A DNA stretch of 64,000 nt, taken from contig NZ_FVZC01000009.1 in assembly GCF_900166585.1 (NCBI RefSeq), positions 372,001 to 436,000 of the forward strand. Reading direction: 5' to 3'. A model generated the notes under the pieces. The model had not been told where the DNA came from and did not search any database. It saw nothing but the letters and a program-made list of their open reading frames with translations. The translations under genes and the position numbers were made by a program. Source of the stretch: Mesobacillus jeotgali. Lineage in GTDB: Bacteria; Bacillota; Bacilli; Bacillales; Cytobacillaceae. Within the stretch, counting starts at the first letter, position 1, and every line of letters starts with the position of its first letter. Below are positions 34,723-45,200 of this stretch, one piece after another.

Positions 34723-35250
34723 ATGACAGGCTGTATAAGCGGATTAAACTCTGATTCAAGTTTCGTATTAAGTGAGGGTCTTCAACAGTTAAAAAATGAA
34801 CATCCGCCATTATTAGCAATGCTGGCAAAACTTCTGGATCTTTCAGTGGAAATAGAGGAAGGAAAGCAAATGGACAACAACTTTTCAGAGCTCAGGAGGC
34901 TCGTAGTCCAGTTCCTCGCTGCGCTGGAACCGCATTCTGAGCGTGAAGAGGGTGTTTTGTTTGAGATGATGGCAGCTTATATAGGCAGGGAAATGGGTCC
35001 TATTGCCGTTATGGAGTATGAGCATGATCAGGCTAAACACTTCATCGGGACTTTCCTGCATAACACAAGGGATGGAGCTGCAGGATTCACCAAGGAGCAG
35101 ATGGTCGAAAATGCTCAATTGATCAAGAATGCAAACTATACTTTGGTAAGCCATTTCTCTAAGGAAGAGAGCATACTGTTCCCAATGGCAGAGAATATGC
35201 TAAGTGTGGAAGAAAAGCAAGAATTGGCCGAGCGCATTAAGTTGATATAA
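34723..35250 (+). CDS. Hemerythrin-domain protein
   Basis: A 175-residue four-helix di-iron protein. Candidate iron ligands are seen in NEHPPLL, EPHSEREEGVLFE, EYEHDQAKHFI and LVSHFSKEESILFPM, the usual H-HxxxE-H-HxxxE pattern. Such proteins bind O2 or NO or protect/repair iron-sulfur clusters. ATG 34723 follows TAGGAGG; the longer frame from 34606 would run through the promoter. The FNR promoter predicts induction when oxygen is low. Confidence 0.87.
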   Translation: MTGCISGLNSDSSFVLSEGLQQLKNEHPPLLAMLAKLLDLSVEIEEGKQMDNNFSELRRLVVQFLAALEPHSEREEGVLFEMMAAYIGREMGPIAVMEYEHDQAKHFIGTFLHNTRDGAAGFTKEQMVENAQLIKNANYTLVSHFSKEESILFPMAENMLSVEEKQELAERIKLI

Positions 35251-35255
35251 CAAGA

Positions 35256-35288
35256 AAAAAGGGTGAAGCTGCCGGCTTCACCCTTTCT
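35256..35288. terminator. Bidirectional terminator between hemerythrin gene and small ORF
   Basis: AAAGGGTGAAGC / GCTTCACCCTTT 12-bp stem. The T-run is strong on the minus strand (TTTTTTC). Confidence 0.82.
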
Positions 35289-35296
35289 ATATAGAA

Positions 35297-35491
35297 TTAA
35301 GCTTGGGTAATCGTGATTAGCTTAATGTCTTTTGTATTGAATTTATAAAAAACATTATCTTCACTAGTAAATTCAATCAAGCCCTCCTGGTCCTTGGCAT
35401 CCTGGATAGCCTCAGAAATGTTCTCCACTTCGATTGGTCTAGAAACTTTAAAATCTTTTTCAAAAAAATAATTAATATTAAACTTAGACAT
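35297..35491 (-). CDS. Small hypothetical protein
   Basis: A 64-residue acidic protein (MSKFNINYFFEKDFKVSRP start; IEFTSEDNVFYKFNTKDI in the second half) that looks like a small beta-rich fold. AAGGGAGATTATC precedes the ATG. Family not recognised. It has its own terminator and stands convergent to the hemerythrin gene. Confidence 0.6.
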   Translation of the reverse strand: MSKFNINYFFEKDFKVSRPIEVENISEAIQDAKDQEGLIEFTSEDNVFYKFNTKDIKLITITQA

Positions 35492-35600
35492 GATAATCTC
35501 CCTTCATTTTATCCTCTTTATATTTCTTCCTTAACAGGAGCATGCCTAAACATAAATGTACAAATGGAAAATATTAATAGAGATGAGACACCCGATATGT

Positions 35601-36833
35601 CTACCTGTTCCATTCAGCCAGTTTTTGATCTGACGGAAGGAAAATAGTTAAGATTCCAAGTAAAGGCAGGAAACCGACACATGTTATCATCAGGGGCAGC
35701 CCAATCAAGTCTGCGAGATATCCAAGTCCGACAGACCCGATAGCACCCATTCCGAACGCCAGGCCTACTGTCAGGCCGGCCATCGTTCCGATTTTACCCG
35801 GTACCAATTCCTGAGCATAGACAACCGTTACTGAAAAGCTAGACATCAAGATAAATCCGCTCATCAACAACAAGAAGAAGGCAACCGAACTAGGTACAAA
35901 CGGCATGATTGCCGACAAAGGTGCAGTCGCCACCATGGAAATAAAGATAATGTTCTTTTTTCCAAAACGGTCTGCGAGCGGGCCGCCGAAGAATGTCCCG
36001 AACGCACCGGCAACAAGAAATGCGAACAGGAACATCTGGGCTTCCTTAATCGAAAGTCCATATTTGTCGATCGCATAAAAGGCATAGAAATTCGTCATGC
36101 CAGAGATATACCAGGATCTTGCAAAGATTAAAAATAGAATCAGTATAAGGGCCATTTTAATATTTTTTGAGATGCCATTATTAAATTTTTTGGTGGCCAG
36201 GCTGGTTTTGGCCGCAATTTTTTCATAATCCAATTTGCGGGTGTACCACGAAGCTATATATAGGAGCAGTCCAACTGCAATTGCCGCAACAAGCGTAAAC
36301 CATACCGCGCCGAACTGGCCAAGCGGGACTAAAATCAGCGCTGTAATGAGCGGGGCAAGTGCCTGCCCGGAATTGCCGCCGACCTGATAAATGGATTGGG
36401 CCAACCCTCTGCGAGGGCCTGCTGCCATATAGGCAACCCGCGATCCTTCGGGATGGAAAACAGCAGAACCAAGACCGATGAATAAAACAGAAAGGATGAC
36501 CAATTCAAAACTCGAAGCGAATGCAAGGCCAAGTACGCCGAACATTGTTGAGGTCAGGCCGAGCGGAAGGGCATATGGCATCGGTTTTTTGTCGGTTGCC
36601 ATTCCAATCAAAGGCTGAAGAATGGAAGAAACGATATTCAATGAAAAGGCGATCATTCCTAATTGGGTAAATGAAAGACCCATCGATTTCTCCAAAATTG
36701 GGAACATCGCCGGAATGACAGACTGGATAGAATCGTTCAACAAGTGAACTAAACCGATGATAAAAAGTATTTTATACGTTGTTTCATTTTGATTCTGGGG
36801 TGTTACTTTGACTGCAGCAGCTGATTGGCTCAT
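35601..36833 (-). CDS. MFS transporter, fosmidomycin-resistance (Fsr) type
   Basis: A 410-residue major-facilitator protein with 12 predicted helices. The motif VFHPEGSRVAYMA and the duplicated ADRFGKKN loop fit the Fsr subgroup of drug exporters. AAAAGGAGACAATC precedes the ATG. Single gene. Substrate unknown; fosmidomycin-like resistance is a family label, not a prediction. Confidence 0.85.
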   Translation of the reverse strand: MSQSAAAVKVTPQNQNETTYKILFIIGLVHLLNDSIQSVIPAMFPILEKSMGLSFTQLGMIAFSLNIVSSILQPLIGMATDKKPMPYALPLGLTSTMFGVLGLAFASSFELVILSVLFIGLGSAVFHPEGSRVAYMAAGPRRGLAQSIYQVGGNSGQALAPLITALILVPLGQFGAVWFTLVAAIAVGLLLYIASWYTRKLDYEKIAAKTSLATKKFNNGISKNIKMALILILFLIFARSWYISGMTNFYAFYAIDKYGLSIKEAQMFLFAFLVAGAFGTFFGGPLADRFGKKNIIFISMVATAPLSAIMPFVPSSVAFFLLLMSGFILMSSFSVTVVYAQELVPGKIGTMAGLTVGLAFGMGAIGSVGLGYLADLIGLPLMITCVGFLPLLGILTIFLPSDQKLAEWNR

Positions 36834-36976
36834 GATTGTCTCCTTTTAAAAAAGTATTTCGGTTTCCTACATATCATTTTACAAAAAAAGTCACCAGATA
36901 AAAATAGATTTTGTATTCAAATATATTGTCTAATATAATTTAAGAAAATAAAGATTATTTAAAAGGGGGAGCGAAT

Positions 36977-37969
36977 ATGGAAAAGGCAGTGGAATCGCTG
37001 ATGGGCGAGAAACTGTTGAATGATTTCCTGGAGCGTTATGGATTAGAGCCGGAAGTAAAAAAGCTGGGAGATTTCGAGAATTATGTTTTTGAAGCCTATC
37101 AGAAGGGCCATCCATATATCATGCGAATCACTCATAGTTCTCATCGGATCAAGGATGAAATTCTATCCGAACTGGATTGGATGAGACATCTGCACAGTAA
37201 CGGCCTGTCTGTTCCAGAGGTCTTCCAGTCGAAAAGCGGAAAATTAGTTGAAGAGGCAGCTGCAGAAGATGGAAGTCTATTCTTCTGCTGCTTATACGCT
37301 AAAGCGGGAGGGAACCCTGTCTCTGTCCGTTCAGAGCAATTCAACACTGAATTATTTGAAAAATGGGGAGAAATGACAGGGAAGATGCATAGTGCGACCA
37401 AAACCTACCATCCATCAGAAGGGATCAAAAGACGTGGCAGCTGGGACGATGATGACCTTCTTCAGGTCAAAAAGTATTACCCCGACAAAGAGCGGGACTT
37501 GGTAAGGAATGCAGAAGAAGTAATATCAGCTATAACTACACTTTCGAAAAATATCGATAGCTATGGAGTCATCCACACAGATATCCATTCCGGTAATTTC
37601 TTTTATGATGGAGAAAAGATTCAGGTTTTTGATTTTGATGATGCTAGTTACCATTGGTTTGCATCGGACATCGCGATACCGTTATATTACTCCATACTTT
37701 ATAGAATTCCTGTCACTGATAGAGAGGAACGCCAGCGTTTTGGGAAAATATTTTTGGACTCTTTTATCCATGGATATGAGAAAGGGAATACGCTTCCAGA
37801 AGGCTGGAAGGAACAAGTCCCTTTGTTCCTCATGCTCAGGGATGTTGTCCTGTATGCAGTACTGCATAAGAAAATCGCTCCAGAGGACAGGAATGACAAT
37901 TTACTGGCCATGATGGAAGAAATCGCGGACAGGATCAAAAATAAACAACCAATTGTGAATATTGATTAA
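36977..37969 (+). CDS. APH-fold phosphotransferase
   Basis: A 330-residue kinase of the aminoglycoside phosphotransferase/homoserine-kinase-II-like fold. The catalytic loop VIHTDIHSGNFFYD and the metal-binding IQVFDFDDASY are clear. GGGGGAGCG precedes the ATG. This family covers many small-molecule kinases, and there is no resistance context here, so an antibiotic role should not be assumed. Confidence 0.8.
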   Translation: MEKAVESLMGEKLLNDFLERYGLEPEVKKLGDFENYVFEAYQKGHPYIMRITHSSHRIKDEILSELDWMRHLHSNGLSVPEVFQSKSGKLVEEAAAEDGSLFFCCLYAKAGGNPVSVRSEQFNTELFEKWGEMTGKMHSATKTYHPSEGIKRRGSWDDDDLLQVKKYYPDKERDLVRNAEEVISAITTLSKNIDSYGVIHTDIHSGNFFYDGEKIQVFDFDDASYHWFASDIAIPLYYSILYRIPVTDREERQRFGKIFLDSFIHGYEKGNTLPEGWKEQVPLFLMLRDVVLYAVLHKKIAPEDRNDNLLAMMEEIADRIKNKQPIVNID

Positions 37970-38009
37970 TGCTTTGTAATAGGTATAAAAAATGAAGGCA
38001 GACTAACAA

Positions 38010-38042
38010 AAAACACCAGAGCAAATGCTTCTGGTGTTTTCG
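38010..38042. terminator. Bidirectional terminator between APH gene and TPM gene
   Basis: AAAACACCAGA / TCTGGTGTTTT 11-bp stem with A/T tracts on both sides. Confidence 0.8.
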
Positions 38043-38082
38043 TGGTGTTGAAGTTAAAGATAGGGCGCGGTCATTTTTTTAA

Positions 38083-38820
38083 CTACCAGCCCCGGCTTGC
38101 TCCGCCTCCGCCGGAAGAGCCGCCGCCTCCTCCACGGGGTCCTCCGCCTCCGCCGCCTCTGGAAATTATAGATAATAGCAGGTAGGTAAGGGTACCGCCA
38201 AAGAACATGAAGTCGAGGACAATCACACCGATAACAATAACGATCAGCAGCCAGGAAGGGATAGGTAAATCCTGTTGACCCTGGTCACCCTGCGATGGGC
38301 TTCCGAATTCATTAGTCCCTGACACTTCATTTGCTAGTGCCTGATACGTATTCATCACTGCAAGGTTTGGCTGGCCATTTTTTAAATGGGGAATGGCAAA
38401 TTCATCAAGTATTCTCCCCGCCTTGCCATCGGGAATAACACCCTCGAGACCGTAGCCGACTTCAATCCTGATTTTCTTTTCTTGCATGGCAATGACGAGC
38501 AAAACGCCATTATCTTTTTCTTTTGTTCCGAGACCGAATTTTCTGTAGGCATCAACTGAGTATTCCTCGATGCTTCTCTCCCCAATCGAGTCTACGGTCA
38601 GAACCGCAATCTGGGAAGTTGTCTGGTCATCAATCGACCTGCCAATGTTTCTTAGCTGGTTTTCATCGGTATCACTTAAGATATTTCCAAAGTCCTGAAC
38701 ATAGATATCTCCAACAGGTGCCGGTATCTCACTTGGTGCCGCGGATGCCGCGGATGGAAGCAGCAAGAGCAGGATGGCAAGAAAAGCTGCTAATCCGGGG
38801 AATATCCTATGACTCATCAT
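38083..38820 (-). CDS. TPM-domain (YgcG-like) secreted membrane protein
   Basis: A 245-residue protein: signal peptide (AFLAILLLLLPSAASA, cleavage likely after ASA), TPM domain (about 35-170; VQDFGNILSD, NGVLLVIAMQEKKIRIEVGYG), one TM helix near 188-215 and a Gly-rich C-terminal tail (GGGGGGPRGGGGG). TPM proteins are linked with photosystem repair in plants and membrane quality control in bacteria, but the role here is open. The first ATG overlaps the lemA stop (TGATG), so both form an operon. Confidence 0.85.
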   Translation of the reverse strand: MMSHRIFPGLAAFLAILLLLLPSAASAAPSEIPAPVGDIYVQDFGNILSDTDENQLRNIGRSIDDQTTSQIAVLTVDSIGERSIEEYSVDAYRKFGLGTKEKDNGVLLVIAMQEKKIRIEVGYGLEGVIPDGKAGRILDEFAIPHLKNGQPNLAVMNTYQALANEVSGTNEFGSPSQGDQGQQDLPIPSWLLIVIVIGVIVLDFMFFGGTLTYLLLSIISRGGGGGGPRGGGGGSSGGGGASRGW

Positions 38821-39389
38821 CAGCCTCCAAAGTCAACCTCTGGAGCCTCCTGTGCCCTTGGGTCTGCTTTAAAGTATTCCTTCTCATCAAATCCTGTTAT
38901 ATTTGCGATAAGGGCACCTGGAAATTGTTTAACCTTTTTGTTATAAATGGACACCTGGTCATTATAATCTTTCCTCGCCACTGACAGCCTGTTTTCTGTA
39001 CCAGCAAGCTCATCCATCAATTGAGTGAATTGCTTGTCTGCTTTTAGATTTGGATAATTTTCAACAACCACCAGTAATCTGCTAAGTGCGCCCGATAATT
39101 CAGCATTGGCAGTAGCCTGTTCTTCGGGTGTATTCGCACCTGCTAATCTTGCCCTGGCATCTGAGATTGATTTGATAACTTCTTTTTCATGTGCTGCATA
39201 TCCCTTGACTGAATTCACCAGGTTCGGGATCAAGTCCAGCCTTCTTTGCAGCTGGTTTTCTACCTGGGCATAAGCCTGATTGACATTCTCTTCTTCAGAT
39301 ACAAAGCTATTGTAGCTGCCAACCCCCATCATGATGAAAATTCCGAGAATTACTAATAACCCAATAACAATTCCTAAACCTTTTTTCAT
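38820..39389 (-). CDS. lemA: LemA-family protein
   Basis: A 189-residue protein with an N-terminal membrane anchor (GLGIVIGLLVILGIFIMMG) and a coiled-coil body (VENQLQRRLDLIPNLVNSVK, the LemA signature; NYPNLKADKQFTQLMDEL). ATG 39389 follows AGGAG; GTG 39398 is too close to it. LemA-TPM pairs are widespread; the biochemical role is unknown. Confidence 0.88.
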   Translation of the reverse strand: MKKGLGIVIGLLVILGIFIMMGVGSYNSFVSEEENVNQAYAQVENQLQRRLDLIPNLVNSVKGYAAHEKEVIKSISDARARLAGANTPEEQATANAELSGALSRLLVVVENYPNLKADKQFTQLMDELAGTENRLSVARKDYNDQVSIYNKKVKQFPGALIANITGFDEKEYFKADPRAQEAPEVDFGG

Positions 39390-39416
39390 TGAAGACACTC
39401 CTAATTCTTTGTTGTA

Positions 39417-39459
39417 GGCTGTTTTCGCTAAAATAATTAAGGTTTTAACGAAAAGAACC
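39417..39459. repeat. 43-bp hairpin resembling MITE ends
   Basis: GGCTGTTTTCGCTAAAA ... TTTTAACGAAAAGAACC: the two 17-bp arms match at 14 positions when inverted, and the outermost bases resemble the GGCTSTTTTC ends of the MITE in this window. No target duplication is present. It may be a relic or chance. Confidence 0.35.
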
Positions 39460-39676
39460 GTGAATGGTGCAGATGCGGGTATTTTCCCTTAATGGACAGG
39501 TTTTTAAACTTTCTTCATTACACAATCTTTTCAGCCTTGTTTTAATCAAAAACATCCAAATATTGAACTTAAATAGTTTTTCTTGATAAAATAGAGGGAA
39601 TTACTGATAAAAACCGCGAATTCAGATATACTCTAGTTATGGATTAGTCGTTTAAGGTAAAGGAATGAAATAACGC

Positions 39677-40114
39677 ATGAACAATGAGACAGAAAAATCT
39701 TTGAAATTATTTATTGTATTGTCCAGAGCTTATCGGGCAGTAAATGAAAAAGTGAACAAAGTCATTCAGAAGAATGGACTAAACCCAACCGAGTTTGCCG
39801 TTCTTGAACTCCTGTATCATAAAGGGGAGCAGCCCCTTCAGCAGATTGGCGGGAAAATTCTGCTCGCAAGCGGCAGTATTACCTATGTAGTCGATAAGCT
39901 CGAAGAAAAGGGTTATCTAAATCGGGTTGCCTGCCCAAAAGATCGAAGAGTGACATACGCAAAAATTTCAGAAGACGGCAAAAAATTGATAGAAGAAATT
40001 TTTCCAGAACATAGTGCATTGATTCACGAATTAATGGACAGCCTGTCTGATGATGAAAAAGGCACTGCGATTGAGCTGTTAAAAAAGCTTGGATTATCTG
40101 TAAGCAAATATTAA
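39677..40114 (+). CDS. mhqR: MarR-family regulator, MhqR-like
   Basis: A 145-residue winged-helix dimer-type regulator: NPTEFAVLELLYHKGEQPLQ, SGSITYVVDKLEEKGYL (recognition helix) and PKDRRVTYAKIS (wing). The sequence and place between spo0E and clpE suggest MhqR (YkvE), a repressor of quinone-detoxification genes. AAAGGAATGA upstream of ATG. No MhqR-type palindrome is seen in front of the gene. Confidence 0.72.
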   Translation: MNNETEKSLKLFIVLSRAYRAVNEKVNKVIQKNGLNPTEFAVLELLYHKGEQPLQQIGGKILLASGSITYVVDKLEEKGYLNRVACPKDRRVTYAKISEDGKKLIEEIFPEHSALIHELMDSLSDDEKGTAIELLKKLGLSVSKY

Positions 40115-40139
40115 AAACGGCAAATTGCCGTTTTTTTTG
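40113..40139 (+). terminator. Terminator of the MarR gene
   Basis: AAACGGCAA / TTGCCGTTT stem and T8. Confidence 0.85.
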
Positions 40140-40269
40140 TTGTACGGAAAATCTCAAGGGCCTAAAAATATTTCGAAAATGCTATTCAAAAACAGGAAAA
40201 AAGGGACTGTTCGTAGAATAGGATGAAGATGGGTGACTTTCACTCTTATACAGATAAGGGGGCAATGGA

Positions 40270-41964
40270 ATGAAATTTGAGCAATATACATATACGCGGC
40301 CGGAATTGGACGAAGTAACCAAAAAGTTTGACCAGCTGCTTGAACAGTTTAAAAATGCTGGGTCGGTTGAACAACAAAGTATCGCAATGGATAGAATCAA
40401 TGGTTTGCGGAATGACGTTGGAACCATGTTCAATCTTTGTTATATCCGCCATTCAATTGATACGGAAGATGAATTTTATAAGCAAGAGCAGGATTTTCTC
40501 GATGAATTGGCTCCTCAGGTAGAAGGTCTGGTAACAAAATACTATGAAGCACTTGTGTCTTCCTCATTCCGTGCAGAGCTTGAAGCAAAATGGGGGAAGC
40601 AGTTGTTTGCCCTTGCGGAGGCACAGTTAAAACAATTTTCTCCTGAGATTGTTCCGTTGATGCAGAAGGAAAACAAGCTTTCAACCCAGTATACAAAGCT
40701 TGTCGCCTCGGCAAAAATTATGTTCGAGGGAGAAGAAAGGACCCTGGCGCAACTTGATCCTTTTACAGAGTCCAAAGATCGTGAAACAAGGAAAAAAGCC
40801 AGTGAAGCTAAATTCGCATTCTTTTCAGAGCATGGTGAAGAGTTCGACGAGATATATGATGAGCTTGTAAAAGTCAGGACGGAAATGGCGCATAAGCTTG
40901 GTTACAACAATTTTGTTGAACTGGCATATTACCGGATGTTCCGTACCGATTATGACAGCACCATGGTAGCCTCATTCAGGGAACAGGTGCAGAAATACAT
41001 TGTGCCAGTAGCGACAAAACTCAAGGAACGTCAGAAGAACCGGATAGGCGTAGATGAGTTGAAATATTACGATGAGCCTTTTGATTTCAAGACGGGCAAT
41101 GCTGCACCAAAGGGAAGTCCTGAGTGGATCATTGAAAATGGCGAGAAGATGTATGATGAGCTTTCCCCTGAAACAGGAGAGTTCTTCCGTTATATGATCG
41201 AAAACAACCTGATGGATCTCGTTGCCAAGAAAGGCAAAGCCGGCGGAGGCTACTGCACATTTATTGAAAACTATAAATCACCGTTCATATTTTCGAATTT
41301 CAATGGAACTTCAGGGGATATCGATGTCCTGACACATGAAGCAGGTCATGCGTTCCAGGTATATTCCAGCCGCCATTTTGAAATTCCAGAGTATAACTGG
41401 CCGACCTACGAGGCTTGTGAAATACACTCGATGAGCATGGAATTTTTTACATGGCCATGGATGGATTTATTTTTCAAAGAAGATACAGATAAATATAAAT
41501 TCTCGCATCTAAGCAGCGGCCTTTTGTTCTTGCCATATGGCGTCTCGGTGGACGAATTCCAGCATTGGGTATATGAAAACCCTGAGGCTACTCCTGCCGA
41601 GAGAAAACAACAATGGCGGGAAATTGAGAAAAAATATCTTCCGCACAAAGATTATGACGGCAACACATATCTTGAAGAAGGCGGATTCTGGCAGCGTCAG
41701 GGCCATATCTACAATTCACCGTTCTATTACATTGATTACACACTTGCACAAATTTGTGCCTTCCAATTCTGGAAGCGTTCAAGAGAAAATCAGGAAGAAG
41801 CATGGAAAGACTATACCCACCTTTGCAAACTGGGTGGAAGTATGGCATTCACCGAGCTGGTTAAAGAAGCCAACCTGATCTCACCATTTGAAGAAGGATG
41901 CGTCCAGTCAGTAATCGGCGAGATTGATAGCTGGTTAGAATCAGTGGATGATAGCAAACTGTAA
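40270..41964 (+). CDS. M3-family zinc oligoendopeptidase
   Basis: A 564-residue soluble metallopeptidase. The catalytic zinc motif is THEAGHAFQ (HExxH), followed downstream by the glutamate-bearing YEACEIHSMSMEFFTWPW, typical of M3B enzymes. These cut short peptides in the cytoplasm. AAGGGGGCAATGGA precedes the ATG. Length and domain layout agree with pepF-like proteins, though the closer subgroup is the shorter M3B type. Confidence 0.9.
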   Translation: MKFEQYTYTRPELDEVTKKFDQLLEQFKNAGSVEQQSIAMDRINGLRNDVGTMFNLCYIRHSIDTEDEFYKQEQDFLDELAPQVEGLVTKYYEALVSSSFRAELEAKWGKQLFALAEAQLKQFSPEIVPLMQKENKLSTQYTKLVASAKIMFEGEERTLAQLDPFTESKDRETRKKASEAKFAFFSEHGEEFDEIYDELVKVRTEMAHKLGYNNFVELAYYRMFRTDYDSTMVASFREQVQKYIVPVATKLKERQKNRIGVDELKYYDEPFDFKTGNAAPKGSPEWIIENGEKMYDELSPETGEFFRYMIENNLMDLVAKKGKAGGGYCTFIENYKSPFIFSNFNGTSGDIDVLTHEAGHAFQVYSSRHFEIPEYNWPTYEACEIHSMSMEFFTWPWMDLFFKEDTDKYKFSHLSSGLLFLPYGVSVDEFQHWVYENPEATPAERKQQWREIEKKYLPHKDYDGNTYLEEGGFWQRQGHIYNSPFYYIDYTLAQICAFQFWKRSRENQEEAWKDYTHLCKLGGSMAFTELVKEANLISPFEEGCVQSVIGEIDSWLESVDDSKL

Positions 41965-41989
41965 AAGAATTCAAAGCCTTGGGGCTTTG

Positions 41990-42042
41990 GCAAAGACTGC
42001 AGACAAACTCGATGAAAATCGGTTGTTTGCAGTCTTTTTTTC
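41990..42042 (+). terminator. Terminator of the M3 peptidase gene
   Basis: AAAGACTGCA.. pairs with TGCAGTCTTT (long stem with a bulge) followed by T7. Confidence 0.85.
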
Positions 42043-42198
42043 ATATTCCATTGATTTAGAGGCGGCGGTTACTGTTGCATTGCCCGAAAAAAGGGGGCTG
42101 GGCTTAAAACGGTAAAATGAGAGTCGCTGCATTTCCTGAAAATTATAGAATGAGCTCAAATGGTAATATATCCATCGGAAACTGTAAATTAAATTTTA

Positions 42199-42226
42199 AA
42201 AGCCCGCATGAAGATGCGGGCTTCCA
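42199..42226 (-). terminator. Terminator of the SwrC-like gene
   Basis: AAGCCCGCAT / ATGCGGGCTT 10-bp stem with TTTTAAAATTT on the minus strand. Confidence 0.8.
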
Positions 42227-42228
42227 TT

Positions 42229-45200
42229 TTACATACTGCGTTCTTTTTTCACTTGCCTGAAGAAAAACAATTCATATATGACCGGTATCAGGATCAGTGT
42301 CAGCAGGGTGGAGGAGGTAAGTCCTCCAATCACTGTTACTGCCAGACCCTTGGAAATCAGGGTGCCTGATGAGGTGGTGAGCGCCAATGGAATCAAGGCA
42401 GCGATGGTTGCGAAAGCAGTCATCAGGATTGGACGCAGCCTTGTAATTCCTGCTTCTATAAGTGCTTCCCTGATTGGCATTCCTTTTTCGGTTCGGTTTT
42501 GGCCGATTCGGTCGACCATGACGATTGCATTGGTTGTGACAATTCCAATCAGCATCAGCAGTCCGATCATTACACTTACTGACATCGGTTCATCTGCAAT
42601 CCACAGACCAAGAAGCGAACCGATTGGGACAAAAATCAGGGATGACAGGATGATAAACGGAATCCTTGCCTGCCCAAAGGTGATGAGCATGGTTAAGTAG
42701 ACAAGGCCGATGGCCACTACCATGGCAATTCCCAGTTGAGTGAATGTTTCAACCGTTTCATCACTTCCGCCGCCGCCTTCAAGTGACACATCATCTGGAA
42801 GGTCAATATCATTTTTAACACCTTCAATAACAGCTGTTGAAACAGCCCTGATATCATTTGCGTCAATCTGAGCAGAAACCCGGGCGAATATTTTACCGTC
42901 CAATTTTTGAATGGAGGTAAAGGCTTCTGTCTCAGTGATATCGGCGATTTCAGTGATTGGAACAGGTCCTTGTTGTGTAAAAATCATTGTGGTCTTTAAG
43001 TCATCGATTGTTTCAGTCTTTTCATCATAGGTAATCGAAACTTTGCGTTCCTCTCCATTGAGCTCCATTGCGCCAGCATCGATTGGCTTCGTTTTATCAG
43101 TGATCGTACCTAGAACCTGGAAGCCGGATACTCCCAGTTGTGCAGTTTTTTCCGGGTCGATATCAACTATTACTTGTTTTTGTTTTTCCGAGAAATTATT
43201 AGTTACATATTTTAAGTCGTCCTGCTTATTCATATAATCTTCGACTTCTGCTGCCGCATCCTGCAGGGCTGCAAGGTCAGTAGAATACAAGTCGATGTTG
43301 ACGTTATTATTCGAAGGAGGGCCTCCTGTAGATTGTTCCTGAATTCCGATTTTTGCATCCGGCTCAATTGAAAGGACGATTTCTTCCATTTCTTTTTCGA
43401 GCTTAGGAATAAATTCTGAAACACTTGCACCGTCTCCAAGGGTGATAAAATAGTTCGCCTGGTTTTGGCGTTTTAGGCCAGTCTGGAAATCACGGCTGCC
43501 GATGCCAACGGTGACATCATTAATTTCTTTTTGCTCTGCGAACATATCCTCGACTTGCAGGGAAACTTCATTTGTTTTATCAATTGATGTCGAGGATGGC
43601 AGCTGGAATGTTGCCACCAGTAATTTTTGCTCCTCATTGGGAATGAAAGTGAAACCAAGTCCTTTGACAAGGAATCCTGAACCTCCGAGCAAGGCGATCG
43701 ACAGGAAGATGACAAGAGCTTTATGGTTCAGAGACCATCTTATAGCAGGAGCATAAGCTCTTTGCATTGCCCCTTCTTTTTCTTCCGTTGGAACCTTCTT
43801 GAATGAGAACTTTGCCAGAATCGGTACGATTGTAACAGCTACAATTAAGGATGCGAGCAGCGAAAACACAATCGTCAATGCGAATGGCAGAAAGAATTCT
43901 CCTGTAATTCCGCCGACAAGACCGAGTGGCAGGAATACCACAACGGTGGTGATTGTTGATGAAGTGATGGCTTTCAGGATTTCCTTTGTTGAGTCCTGAA
44001 TCAAATCATCTGTCATTCCCTGATTGGTTTTGCGGACTCTTCGGAAAATATTCTCAATAACAACTATGCTGTCATCTACGACACGTCCCACCGCTACAGC
44101 CATTCCGCCAAGCGTCATGATATTCAATGAAATATCCAGCTGATTCAGGAAGATTGACGAAATCAATAGAGAAAGAGGGATGGATACAATCGCGATAATT
44201 GTCGCACGGAAATTCCTCAGGAATATCAATACAGCAACTGAAGCAAACAGTGCTCCGAGCAACCCTTCCTTGACGAGAGTATTGACCGATTTTTCAATTC
44301 CTTCAGCAGAATCGAAACCAATTGCGTATTCGAGTCGGTCTTGATAGTTGCCGATTACAGCCATAACCTTGTCAGCCACTTCGACCGTATTCGCATCCTG
44401 CTTTTTCGTAATGGCCATTGATAAAGATTCTTTTTCGTTATAACGCGTGATTTCCGGTTTTTCAGTTACTACATCAATCGCCGCAATTTCATTTAATTTA
44501 ACTGGAGGAGCATCAGCTGAGAATTTAGATTGAATGACCAGATTCTCCAGTTCATTGATTTTTTCTATTTTTTCCTGTACCCTTACCGGCACTTGGATTT
44601 CATTTTCATTCAAGTTGCCAGCCGGGAAGCTGAATTTCTTTTCGTTAAGTGTTTCTTTAATGTCATTCAGGCTAAGTGCCAGCCGGGCAGCTTTATCCTG
44701 ATCAACGGTAATCTGGAGGATGTCCTCTGTCATGCCGCCAACAGATACACTGTTGATTCCCTGGATTTTGTTCAGTTCAGGGATTATTTCTTCGTTTACA
44801 AGCTGTTCAAGATCTTGATTATCTTTTGCGAACAGAGAGATATTGAATATCGGGAATGTTCCAAATGAAAAACGGTTTACATTAGTCGTTACATTCTCAG
44901 GCAGTCCGGCCTCCTTTATGAATGAGTTGACTTGTTGTTCCGCATCATCTAACTCAGTATTGAACGGGAATTCAAGATTGATGATCGCAATGCTTTCAAA
45001 TGAAGAACTCTGCATTTTCTTGATTCCATCGATGCCTTTGAATTTCGTTTCAAGCTTTTCCGTTACCTGTTCATTGATATCCTGTGGTGAGGCCCCTGGA
45101 TAGATGACTTCTACAGATAGCTGAGGAAATTCGATATTTGGCAGCAAATCAACTTTAAGCCTGGTGAAGGAGTACAGGCCGCCTAGGATCAGTAAAAATG

